From contig CAMWGS010000089.1 of assembly GCA_947173865.1 (NCBI GenBank), positions 1 to 7,872 on the forward strand: 7,872 nucleotides of DNA. The letters are read 5' to 3'. Below the pieces are notes generated by a model that saw nothing but the letters and a program-made list of their open reading frames with translations, searched no databases and was not told the origin of the DNA. Below, piece after piece: positions 1 through 5,665 of the stretch. Source of the stretch: an uncultured Ruminococcus sp. GTDB taxonomy: Bacteria > Bacillota > Clostridia > Oscillospirales > Ruminococcaceae. A program made the translations under genes and the position numbers. How positions within the stretch are numbered: position 1 is the stretch's first letter; the number at the start of each line of letters is the position of its first letter.

Positions 1-216
1 TTCTTAAATAAAAAAATTAACACTCTTAATATAGAAGAACATAATATTAAAGAGACTACTATTAGAAATCCGAAATATCTTAAAGAATATTATAATGTTA
101 TGGTACAGGAAAATAAGATAATGAATATATTTAAGAAAATATGTGCTATACTTTGGAAAAATCATGCTATACGTATGAAACTCGAAAGTTTATTTATACC
201 ATTTTGGCTTTTTTAA
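1..216 (+). CDS. C-terminal fragment of an unrecognised protein (5' end outside window)
   Basis: Frame 1 is open from the first base to TAA at 214-216, giving 71 residues that continue from outside the window. In such AT-rich DNA an open run of this length is unlikely by chance. The composition (charged, rich in Lys, Glu, Asn and Ile) looks protein-like, and the next gene's ribosome binding site starts at this stop codon, as in an operon. The visible part has a lysine- and asparagine-rich stretch, a short hydrophobic segment (NIFKKICAILW) and a hydrophobic end (FIPFWLF). I do not recognise the family and propose no function. Coding status is likely but not certain. Confidence 0.55.
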   Translation, partial: FLNKKINTLNIEEHNIKETTIRNPKYLKEYYNVMVQENKIMNIFKKICAILWKNHAIRMKLESLFIPFWLF

Positions 217-232
217 AGGAGGAATGATTAAA

Positions 233-445
233 ATGGACTCTATAAATACTGCAATATGTAACGAATGTGGAAGTAAGTTTCTGAAATCGTCGTCTGAAAT
301 GAAAGGACTTTGTCCGAGATGTGCTTATGTGCTTTACGGTTATCAGGATTGCAGACATATTTTCAGAGACGGTAAATGCATATATTGCCATTGGAACGGA
401 AGTGGAAGTGAATATATAAAATCCTGTCTAAAGGAGAAAATATGA
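233..445 (+). CDS. Small double zinc-ribbon protein, 70 aa
   Basis: The protein carries two cysteine clusters that look like zinc sites: C9-x2-C12 with C27-x2-C30, and C40-x-H42 with C49-x2-C52-H53. The second half (CRHIFRDGKCIYCHWNG) resembles a C-x-H-x-F-x-x-G-x-C-x-x-C-x-W-N-G pattern I associate with small clostridial zinc-ribbon proteins of unknown role. An in-frame ATG at 224 sits only 1 nt after the GGAGG at 218-222. The ATG at 233 has a 10-nt spacer and is the better start. The Shine-Dalgarno begins at the stop codon of the preceding partial gene and no separate promoter is visible, so the two are probably co-transcribed. There are no membrane segments. Binding of zinc is inferred; whether it binds nucleic acid or protein is unknown. 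Confidence 0.75.
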   Translation: MDSINTAICNECGSKFLKSSSEMKGLCPRCAYVLYGYQDCRHIFRDGKCIYCHWNGSGSEYIKSCLKEKI

Positions 446-498
446 AATTCTACGCCGAATATTCAAGTATTATGACATATATATTGCTGAATTATTGA
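442..498 (+). CDS. Possible 18-aa coupled mini-ORF
   Basis: An ATG at 442 overlaps the zinc-ribbon gene's TGA (ATGA, 442-445), with AAGGAG at 431-436 and a 5-nt spacer. This is the usual layout for translational coupling. It encodes MKFYAEYSSIMTYILLNY and stops at 496-498. It could be a genuine micropeptide with a hydrophobic tail, or the remaining head of a longer gene whose body was lost. The -35 box of the next promoter (495-500) overlaps its stop codon. Only the start signals support it. Confidence 0.25.
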   Translation: MKFYAEYSSIMTYILLNY

Positions 499-523
499 CA
501 TATTTAAAAATTTCTGATAAAAT
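495..523 (+). promoter_or_regulatory. Sigma-A promoter with extended -10, for the tautomerase gene
   Basis: TTGACA at 495-500, a 17-bp spacer, and TAAAAT at 518-523 preceded by TGA (TGn extended -10, 515-517). Transcription would start near 530 and give a leader of about 25 nt before the ATG at 554. Confidence 0.8.
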
Positions 524-553
524 TTATTTATAATAATTTGCGGAGGTGATAAA

Positions 554-763
554 ATGCCATATATTACAGTTGAAAGCGGTGCATTATCCGACGAACAGAA
601 AGAAGAATTGATTAAAAGACTTACAGAAGTATCTTCCGAAATAATGAAAGTGCCACAGGAATTTTTTGTAACTACAATTAAGGAATTATCAGATAAGAAT
701 TTTGGTATTGGCGGAAAAACAATCGACAAAATTAAAGAAGAATATATTAAGGCACAAAGATAA
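554..763 (+). CDS. 4-oxalocrotonate tautomerase family protein, 69 aa
   Basis: A small tautomerase-fold protein. The sequence starts Met-Pro, so after Met removal Pro1 would be the N-terminal catalytic base of this superfamily. Other family hallmarks are SDEQKEELIKRLTE in the first helix and NFGIGGK near the end, matching the FGIGG motif of 4-oxalocrotonate tautomerase. The length is typical (about 60-70 aa; these enzymes assemble as small-subunit oligomers). The start at 554 has GGAGGTGAT at 542-550. By a from-memory comparison with the Pseudomonas enzyme, the two substrate-binding arginines (Arg11 and Arg39) are not conserved here (Leu and Val align), while the active-site Phe50 is. The substrate therefore need not be 2-hydroxymuconate. 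It has its own promoter and terminator, so it is probably monocistronic. The family call is firm; the reaction is unknown. Confidence 0.9.
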   Translation: MPYITVESGALSDEQKEELIKRLTEVSSEIMKVPQEFFVTTIKELSDKNFGIGGKTIDKIKEEYIKAQR

Positions 764-766
764 AAT

Positions 767-797
767 AAAAAGACTGATAATAAATATCAGTCTTTTT
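767..797. terminator. Bidirectional intrinsic terminator
   Basis: A 13-bp perfect stem (767-779 with 785-797) around a 5-nt loop, with A-runs on the left arm and T-runs on the right arm. It lies between the tautomerase gene and the convergent TSCPD gene and can end transcription from both sides. Confidence 0.9.
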
Positions 798-803
798 CGT
801 GAA

Positions 804-1064
804 TCAGTTGTTTTTCTGTGCCTCGTAAGCTTCACGGACGGCGAGACAAAGCTGGTCTGCACATGATGTTGTGCGAACACCGCAGGTATTTCCCTTGACT
901 TTTTCTTCAATCTGTTCAACAGTCCAGCCGTCGAGAATCTTGGAAATAGCTTTAAGATTGCCGTTACAGCCTCCCACAAACGATATGTTTGTGATTATGT
1001 TTCCGTCAATGTCAAAGTTTATTTCCTTTGAGCAGACCATTTTAGTCTTGTAAGTATAATGCAT
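804..1064 (-). CDS. TSCPD-domain protein (TIGR03905-like), 86 aa
   Basis: A small protein matching the stand-alone TSCPD family. It has C11, a beta-rich segment with FVGGCNGNL around C33, then GNTCGVRTTSCADQLC with C61, C68 and C73 near the C-terminus. TSCPD domains are also found at the C-terminus of some vitamin B12-dependent ribonucleotide reductases and related proteins. The stand-alone version has no established function that I know of, and a metal or redox role for the cysteines is only an inference. The length is about right for the stand-alone family. The start at 1064 has a purine-rich GGAA-type ribosome binding site at about 1074-1081 and lies downstream of a good promoter (1101-1129). 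It converges on the tautomerase gene and shares its terminator. Confidence 0.85.
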   Translation of the reverse strand: MHYTYKTKMVCSKEINFDIDGNIITNISFVGGCNGNLKAISKILDGWTVEQIEEKVKGNTCGVRTTSCADQLCLAVREAYEAQKNN

Positions 1065-1100
1065 AATAAAAGACTTCCTTTCTTTTGGGGGTATGGTTAA

Positions 1101-1129
1101 ATTGTACGCTTTTTCCCGATGTTTGTCAA
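1101..1129 (-). promoter_or_regulatory. Sigma-A promoter for the TSCPD gene
   Basis: On the minus strand, TTGACA (1129-1124), a 17-bp spacer and TACAAT (1106-1101). The expected start near 1094 gives a leader of about 30 nt before the ATG at 1064. Confidence 0.85.
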
Positions 1130-1151
1130 TAGGATTTAAAAAAATTTCCGA

Positions 1152-1180
1152 TTGACAACTTGCGGAAAATATGATATAAT
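1152..1180 (+). promoter_or_regulatory. Perfect-consensus sigma-A promoter for the DUF2798 gene
   Basis: TTGACA at 1152-1157, a 17-bp spacer, and TATAAT at 1175-1180 with TGA (1172-1174) in front, so both hexamers and the extended -10 match consensus. It points away from the TSCPD promoter, with 22 bp between the two -35 boxes. The expected start near 1187 leaves a leader of about 148 nt, unusually long for this window. A promoter this strong with a long structured leader suggests control after initiation. Confidence 0.9.
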
Positions 1181-1186
1181 ATTAAA

Positions 1187-1302
1187 AAATATATATAGAA
1201 AATTAACGCAAACGACACACGTTTTACCGATAGGTATGTAAATCTGATTACGGAACGTACTTCCGCTCAGGTTTTATCCATTGGAATACGTGTTATTTTT
1301 TT
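1187..1302 (+). promoter_or_regulatory. Structured leader RNA with competing hairpins, candidate attenuator or riboswitch
   Basis: Fold A: an outer stem (1217-1222 with 1288-1293) encloses two hairpins. One is UACC-GAUA-GGUA (1225-1236). The other is an 8-bp stem (1240-1247 with 1267-1274) topped by CGGAA-CGUAC-UUCCG (1251-1265). Fold B: 1255-1264 pairs with 1283-1291 in a 9-bp stem with one bulged C, followed after a short gap by seven Ts at 1296-1302, like an intrinsic terminator. UUCC at 1261-1264 and the 1288-1291 segment are used in both folds, so they exclude each other. I could not match this to a known riboswitch class. The pairings were worked out by eye. Confidence 0.45.
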
Positions 1303-1334
1303 GCTTAATTTTCGGAAATCAGGAGGATATTTTT

Positions 1335-1901
1335 ATGCCACAGAATCAGTTTCAGCGAATGATGTTCGCATTTATTACCGTTATTATTACGGTACACGCA
1401 TATGTTTTTTACAGCCTGTACGTTATAAACGGCAGTATGTTCATGAACCTTACAGGTGAATCGGGGGTTATTTCTGCCATAAACTCTATGGGCGGAATTT
1501 CAGTTTTAGGGAAAAGCGTTCCGATTTGGGCGGTTGTACTTATTGAATTTTGCTGTGCTTATATTCTTGAAGTTCTTGTCGGAAGTCCGTTATCGTTCAA
1601 ACTTGCCTGTAAGGTTTTCAATCCGGCAGAAACGCACCCCGTTATGTTTGAGACAACAATAATATGTGCAACAGTAGGAATTATGTGTCCCGTAATGAGT
1701 TTCATAGCAGCAATACTCTATTACCCTTACGGAATGTCGGATTTCAACGTGTTCACACTTCTTGCAAACTGGCTCAAACTTGTATGTTATAATTTCCCGT
1801 TTGCGTTCTTCTCACAGCTTTTCTTTATACAGCCTTTTGTCAGAACGATTTTCAAAAAAATTTTTGTCAGAAATAATGTCAGAGAAAAAGTACACGCATA
1901 A
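1335..1901 (+). CDS. DUF2798-type integral membrane protein, 188 aa
   Basis: A four-helix membrane protein of the DUF2798 type. The signs are an N-terminus MPQNQFQRMMFAFITVIITVHAY, the repeated two-helix layout, a central C-P-x-M-S segment (IMCPVMSF), and an end NFPFAFFSQLFFIQPFVRTIFKKIF with positive charges after the last helix. Approximate membrane segments are residues 10-32, 62-84, 106-129 and 145-172. The family has no known function; transport or membrane stress roles would be guesses. An upstream TTG at 1281 is in frame but lies inside the leader stem region and lacks a ribosome site. ATG 1335 has AGGAGG (1321-1326) with an 8-nt spacer and gives the family's usual N-terminus. It has a consensus promoter, a long structured leader and its own terminator, so it is a single regulated unit. 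Confidence 0.85.
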   Translation: MPQNQFQRMMFAFITVIITVHAYVFYSLYVINGSMFMNLTGESGVISAINSMGGISVLGKSVPIWAVVLIEFCCAYILEVLVGSPLSFKLACKVFNPAETHPVMFETTIICATVGIMCPVMSFIAAILYYPYGMSDFNVFTLLANWLKLVCYNFPFAFFSQLFFIQPFVRTIFKKIFVRNNVREKVHA

Positions 1902-1902
1902 C

Positions 1903-1932
1903 AAAAAGGACGGCTATAAGCTGTCCTTTTTT
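1903..1932. terminator. Bidirectional intrinsic terminator
   Basis: A 12-bp stem (1903-1914 with 1920-1931, one G-T pair) around the loop TATAA, with A5 on the left arm and T6 on the right. It ends the DUF2798 gene on the plus strand. On the minus strand it directly follows the stop codon (1931-1933) of the frameshifted DUF3592-like gene, which supports that reading frame as a real gene end. Confidence 0.9.
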
Positions 1933-2358
1933 ATATTATCTCAAAACCTTTAAATATAAGGTACAGTCCTGTAAGCAGGAAGATAATCCCACCAAAAATA
2001 AATGTCTTTTTATTTTTTAAACTGTTGCTATCCTGATATTTTCGTTTACTGTTAATTTCCCGCTGAAAAAATACAGTTAATACTTGTTCAGGATTTCCGA
2101 ATAAGTCATAACATTTACCTGTAAATCGACTTCGGGCATATCCTGCAATTTAGGAATACTATAACTGTATGAGTAAGACGTTTCACCGACGATGTATGAT
2201 ACGTCTATATTTCGGGTATCCGGATTTACAGAAGTAACAGTATCGTCATATAACTCGTAATTGCCGATTTTATATCCGTTTCGGGTTAATGTGGCACAGA
2301 CTATTAAGCCGATTTCAGACAGTATGCACATTATTCCCTGAAAAATATCTTCAAACAT
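1931..2358 (-). pseudogene. DUF3592-like two-helix membrane protein, broken by a 1-nt frameshift
   Basis: The ATG at 2358 opens a frame of 93 codons ending at 2077. It has an N-terminal hydrophobic helix (about residues 5-24) and then a beta-rich core (DTVTSVNPDTRNIDVSYIV, then SYSYSYS). This resembles DUF3592 proteins, which have helix, exposed domain, helix. Just past QVNV the reading should shift: adding one base near 2108-2113 (GTTAT to GTTTAT on the minus strand) yields VNVYDLFGNPEQVLTVFF, as expected for this family. The frame then runs open through a second membrane helix (TFIFGGIIFLLTGLYLIFKG) to TAA at 1931-1933. The restored protein would be about 142 aa. The frameshift could be real decay or a sequencing error. 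The ribosome site (GGGGG, 2362-2366) is only 3 nt from the ATG, so ATG at residue 10 is an alternative start. It lies just after the relic radA tail and was probably the original downstream neighbour of radA. Confidence 0.7.
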
Positions 2359-2367
2359 TGACCCCCT

Positions 2368-2405
2368 ATTATTTTATTACGGAAAAAAGCTTGTTTCAAG
2401 ATTGA
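2368..2405 (-). repeat. Relic copy of the radA 3' end (distal repeat)
   Basis: About 31 of 38 positions match 3161-3197, including 13 identical bases (ATTATTTTATTAC) and GCTTGTTT. On the minus strand it reads S-I-L-K-Q-A-F, then is out of frame by one extra T. Without that T it gives SILKQAFSVIK-stop, against STLKQAFSVIK-stop in the live gene. Three of the four changed codons are synonymous. Confidence 0.75.
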
Positions 2406-2412
2406 AAATATA

Positions 2413-3147
2413 TTATTTCAAAAATATAATATCTCTATGATACTCAAGGTTTATTTTTGTTTCCTTTGAAAAATCAGTATTTACAGAAATTTTATTATCA
2501 AGATGTAATTTTAATCTGTTGAAATTATCAATATATTTTGAAATAAGAACAATTCCTGAATTATCAAATGATATTAAGCCACTGTCAAACAATCTGTCAT
2601 ATGTAGCACTGAGAAGTAAACCATTTTCAGGACTTAATCTTTCGGTATTTGAACTTACTGCCCATGGTTTTATATGACTTGCAACTAAGAGAGTTTTAAT
2701 ATTGATACCAGTAATAATACAAGTTTCATTATATTTTTTTAACAATGCTTCTCTGAATTTTCCTTGACCAACTCTTGACTTTATTAAAGAGTTTTTTTCT
2801 GTAATAGATATTGAATTATCTTTTTTTATATCGTCAATCAATGATTTATAATCTATTTCTTCTTCACCCAGCATTGCTTTATAACTTCTGAAATGTTTTA
2901 ATCCACAACTGTACATATGGTTACCACGATTATCTTTCTTGATAAAATCAGGATTATTCAAAATAATTAGTATAGTTGAATCCAATTCTATTTTATTCAT
3001 ATTTATTAATGATTTAGATATAACACCTAAATCTAACATATCATTGGAAATGCTGATAATAGATTTGGTATATTTATAAATAGAATTATCAGATAGACTT
3101 GTTGTTTGTTTCAGCCAAGCAGAAAAACTTTTTTCAATTTCATTCAT
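2413..3147 (-). CDS. Orphan HNH (HNH_2-type) restriction-like endonuclease, 244 aa
   Basis: The C-terminal half has the HNH_2 nuclease pattern seen in type II-like restriction enzymes. It contains RVGQGKFREALLKKY, C143 in ETCIITG, the His of ASHIKPW (H158), then N175 in SPENGLLLSATYDRLFDSG with a downstream Asp (D189). Metal-dependent DNA cleavage is expected from the family. The N-terminal ~90 residues are helical. The opening (SFSAWL, then LSDNSIYKYTKSI) is reminiscent of the DNA-binding SAM-like domain of tyrosine recombinases, and NRGNHMYSCGLKHF follows. ATG 3162 overlaps the radA stop (TAATG) but has no ribosome site. ATG 3147 has GAGG with a 9-nt spacer and is preferred; using 3162 adds five residues. 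No methyltransferase is present, so this is an orphan nuclease or a homing-like gene. It is co-oriented with radA and probably read from the same transcript. Confidence 0.85.
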   Translation of the reverse strand: MNEIEKSFSAWLKQTTSLSDNSIYKYTKSIISISNDMLDLGVISKSLINMNKIELDSTILIILNNPDFIKKDNRGNHMYSCGLKHFRSYKAMLGEEEIDYKSLIDDIKKDNSISITEKNSLIKSRVGQGKFREALLKKYNETCIITGINIKTLLVASHIKPWAVSSNTERLSPENGLLLSATYDRLFDSGLISFDNSGIVLISKYIDNFNRLKLHLDNKISVNTDFSKETKINLEYHRDIIFLK

Positions 3148-3160
3148 AATATATGTCCTC

Positions 3161-3197
3161 ATTATTTTATTACAGAAAATGCTTGTTTGAGAGTTGA
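3161..3197 (-). repeat. Functional radA 3' end (proximal repeat)
   Basis: This segment encodes the last residues and stop of RadA (STLKQAFSVIK). It is the in-use copy of the repeat whose relic lies at 2368-2405, so the two bracket the HNH gene in direct orientation. The similarity stops at the TCA codon on one side and just after the stop codon on the other. Confidence 0.75.
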
Positions 3198-4532
3198 TGC
3201 AGGAATAATATTTATTGAATACTTTTCGGGATTTATTGAACCTGCCGACTGTTTCGGGATTATACAGGTAGTGAAGCCCATTCTTTCGGCTTCTTTGATA
3301 CGCTGTTCAATGTGTGAAACTGAACGTATTTCACCGCCGAGACCTATTTCACCGAAAGCAATAAGTCCCTCGTCAATCTGCTTGTCCATGATACCCGAGT
3401 ATAGAGCCATAGCAACGGGTAAATCTCCTGCGGGTTCGTCAAGCCTGAAACCGCCGACAATGTTCAGATAAACGTCAAGAGAACCCATAAATATTCCGAG
3501 TCTTTTTTCAAGGACGGCAATAATTATGTTAAGCCTGTTGAAGTCAAAACCTGTTACCATACGTCTTGGTGCTGAATAGCTTGTTTTTGAAGCAAGAGCC
3601 TGAACTTCCGCAAGAATCGGACGTGTTCCCTCCATAACGCACGCTACACACGTACCTGAAACATTTAACGGTCTGCCTGAAAGCAACATCTGAGAAGGGT
3701 TTTCAACTTCACGGAGTCCTTTGTCAATCATTTCAAAAACACCTATTTCGTTGGTAGAACCGAAACGGTTTTTTACTGCTCTTAAAAGTCTGTAACTCTG
3801 GTGTCTTTCACCCTCAAAGTAAAGAACAGCGTCAACAATATGCTCCATGACTTTAGGTCCTGCAATAGCACCGTCCTTGTTTACGTGACCTACTATTATA
3901 ATGGGAATTTCCTGATTTTTGGCGGTATGCATGAAAAGATTTGTACATTCACGGACCTGTGTTATACTTCCGGGGCTGGAAGTTATCCTGTTTATGCTTA
4001 CGGTCTGAATTGAGTCTATAATAGCTATATCGGGAGTACATGATGATATTGTTTCCGCAATTGCTTCTGCGTCGGTGGAGGTGAGGATATAAAGATTTTC
4101 CGTATCAACTCCGAGACGTTTTGCACGGAGTTTTATCTGTCTTGCGGATTCCTCGCCTGAAACGTATAACACAGAATGTTCGTTTCCGAGAAACTGACAT
4201 ATCTGTAATAATATTGTACTCTTGCCTATGCCCGGTTCACCGCCGAGAAGTACGAGTGAACCTTTTACAAGTCCTCCGCCGAGTACACGGTTAAGCTCTC
4301 CTATTCCTGTATCGTATCTTACATCATTGTCAACGCCTATCTGTTCAAGTTCAAGAATCTGCTCCGAAAGGTCGGGGGCAGACTTTGACGATGAACGTCC
4401 CGAAGTGGCGGAAGGGACGGAAATTTCTTCTTCAAAGCTGTTCCACGCATTGCATGAGGGACATTTTCCGTTCCACTTTGAACTTTTGTAATCACACTGA
4501 TTACAGGTATATATATATCTTGATTTAGCCAT
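3162..4532 (-). CDS. radA: DNA repair protein RadA (Sms), 456 aa
   Basis: A RecA-related ATPase that promotes branch migration of recombination intermediates. All family domains are present. There is an N-terminal zinc finger C10-x2-C13 with C24-x2-C27, and a Walker A motif GEPGIGKST at 98-106. Walker B is around IAIIDSIQT (169-177), and the RadA-specific KNRFG motif is at 254-258. A Lon-protease-like C-terminal domain follows (about 290-456). The length matches full RadA (about 450-460 aa). The start at 4532 lies 7 nt after the lipoprotein stop with no clear Shine-Dalgarno, so translation may depend on the upstream gene. The last 11 codons appear to be a replaced tail that came with the HNH cassette, yet the protein is intact. 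No promoter is visible directly upstream, so it is likely read from 5666-5694. Confidence 0.97.
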   Translation of the reverse strand: MAKSRYIYTCNQCDYKSSKWNGKCPSCNAWNSFEEEISVPSATSGRSSSKSAPDLSEQILELEQIGVDNDVRYDTGIGELNRVLGGGLVKGSLVLLGGEPGIGKSTILLQICQFLGNEHSVLYVSGEESARQIKLRAKRLGVDTENLYILTSTDAEAIAETISSCTPDIAIIDSIQTVSINRITSSPGSITQVRECTNLFMHTAKNQEIPIIIVGHVNKDGAIAGPKVMEHIVDAVLYFEGERHQSYRLLRAVKNRFGSTNEIGVFEMIDKGLREVENPSQMLLSGRPLNVSGTCVACVMEGTRPILAEVQALASKTSYSAPRRMVTGFDFNRLNIIIAVLEKRLGIFMGSLDVYLNIVGGFRLDEPAGDLPVAMALYSGIMDKQIDEGLIAFGEIGLGGEIRSVSHIEQRIKEAERMGFTTCIIPKQSAGSINPEKYSINIIPASTLKQAFSVIK

Positions 4533-4539
4533 AGCAAAA

Positions 4540-5625
4540 TCAACGCATTGAAGCGTTTACGGAGTCTTCGCTGAGAACATATCTGCGTCCGCATTCCATG
4601 TGGCTTCTTGAAACATTAAAGCTTGAAATATCATTGTTTGTGAGCGACCAGCAGGCATTTCCCGACGGTGCACCTGTCACATAGAATACAAGCTGTTCAT
4701 TGTCGAGTGAAAACTTTCCCTTATAACCGTAAGTTCCGTCAAGTTCAAGAAGTATGTTATTTGAAATATAATAAATTTTACAGCCGTCATCCTCGCCTGT
4801 ACCCTCTGATACAATAAGTTCGGGGATTTCGTCATTGTTCAGGTCACAGAATTCAAATGCGGCATCTTTACCCGTTTCAAGTGCCATACTGAGATTTTTC
4901 ATAAGCTGTTCTTTGAATATGTCCTTTTCTGGCGGAGTGAGGACAGCTCCCCAGCTTTCCGAACAGTGCATAGCATATTCCACCGTGGCAGAACCAAAAG
5001 TATATTTTCTGCCTAAAGAAATTGTTTTTGCGTTTCTGTACATTTCCATAGCTTCATCATATTCGGGAAGCGAAAGTTCCTTGCCGTCGATTTCGTGCTT
5101 TATTTCAGCACCTTTTGAAGCAGAACCGCTGTTGTCACTATAAGTCATGGCATCGTTAAATTCCTTGCCGTTGAAGCTGATGAATTTTCCCAAAACGAAA
5201 CCTTCCCCCGAATATTCATGGTTTATAAGTCTGAAATCGGGATAATATGTGAAAGAGCCGTATTCTCCGATTTCGCCTATGCTGATTACCTCACCGCCTG
5301 ATACGGTGAAAACTTCACACATTGTTGTGTGGTCGTTGTTTGCAGAAATAATAAGTTCAGGTGTGCCGTCGCTGTTGAGGTCACATAGGTCAAACCGTGA
5401 TTCTTCCAGACCGTTGACGGCAGTTTCCGAAAATTTATCTGTGCCTTTGAATTCATTTAATTTCTGTTCATACAAAGGCTGCCACTCAAATGTAATACTT
5501 CTTGGAGAAACATTTAGTATATCAGAATTGCCAGATTTTGATTCTGATTTTTTTTCTGAACAGCCTGAAGCAACGGCAGTTAAAGCCAGTGCAAGAAATA
5601 CAGACGAAAGTTTGGTTAATTTCAC
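4540..5625 (-). CDS. Lipoprotein with two DxNxD repeat units, 361 aa, GTG start
   Basis: A predicted membrane-anchored lipoprotein. The signal peptide is residues 1-21 (KLTKLSS, then VFLALALTAVA) with lipobox A-S-G-C and the lipidated Cys at 22, followed by a Ser/Lys/Glu linker. Two similar units follow. The first has FDLCDLNSDGTPELIIS (Asp motif at 82-87) and the second FEFCDLNNDEIPELIVS (261-266). Each precedes a beta-rich segment ending near a GEYGSF or TYGYKG turn. The D-x-N-x-D pattern resembles calcium-binding loops of EF-hand or FG-GAP type, but the second unit has Glu in place of Gly, so calcium binding is uncertain. The start is GTG 5625: GGGAGG (5635-5640) is 9 nt upstream and the promoter fits. 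It is the first gene of the radA transcript. Function unknown. Confidence 0.8.
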   Translation of the reverse strand: MKLTKLSSVFLALALTAVASGCSEKKSESKSGNSDILNVSPRSITFEWQPLYEQKLNEFKGTDKFSETAVNGLEESRFDLCDLNSDGTPELIISANNDHTTMCEVFTVSGGEVISIGEIGEYGSFTYYPDFRLINHEYSGEGFVLGKFISFNGKEFNDAMTYSDNSGSASKGAEIKHEIDGKELSLPEYDEAMEMYRNAKTISLGRKYTFGSATVEYAMHCSESWGAVLTPPEKDIFKEQLMKNLSMALETGKDAAFEFCDLNNDEIPELIVSEGTGEDDGCKIYYISNNILLELDGTYGYKGKFSLDNEQLVFYVTGAPSGNACWSLTNNDISSFNVSRSHMECGRRYVLSEDSVNASMR

Positions 5626-5665
5626 TTGAAAAATCCTCCCGAAAAAAAATTTTTGAACACGTTTT

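Larger units (their letters stand above)
2368..3160 (-). mobile_element. Putative single-gene HNH cassette inserted at the radA 3' end
   Basis: The interval between the two radA-tail repeats (2406-3160) is filled almost exactly by one HNH endonuclease ORF. There is no integrase, transposase or methyltransferase in the interval. The direct repeats resemble a target duplication. Because the copies differ mainly at synonymous positions, the cassette may have carried its own radA tail from a diverged donor. The HNH gene looks more AT-rich than radA, consistent with transfer. The boundaries are inferred from the repeats, and the mechanism is unproven. Confidence 0.45.

Noticed and set aside
224..232. 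ATG at 224 as start of the zinc-ribbon gene
   Set aside because: Only 1 nt separates it from GGAGG, too close for initiation; the in-frame ATG at 233 has a 10-nt spacer.
1187..1302. Known riboswitch classes (c-di-GMP, purine, THF, fluoride, preQ1, guanidine) or T-box
   Set aside because: The hallmark conserved sequences I know for these classes are absent, so only a generic structured leader is claimed.
1281..1334. TTG-initiated extension of the DUF2798 protein
   Set aside because: It lies within the leader hairpin region and has no ribosome site, while ATG 1335 has AGGAGG at 8 nt and gives the family's N-terminus.
2368..2405. Attachment-site repeat of a full integrative element
   Set aside because: The repeats bracket only one HNH gene with no integrase, excision gene or conjugation gene, so an integrative element in the usual sense is not supported. 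Duplication of the radA tail is reported instead.
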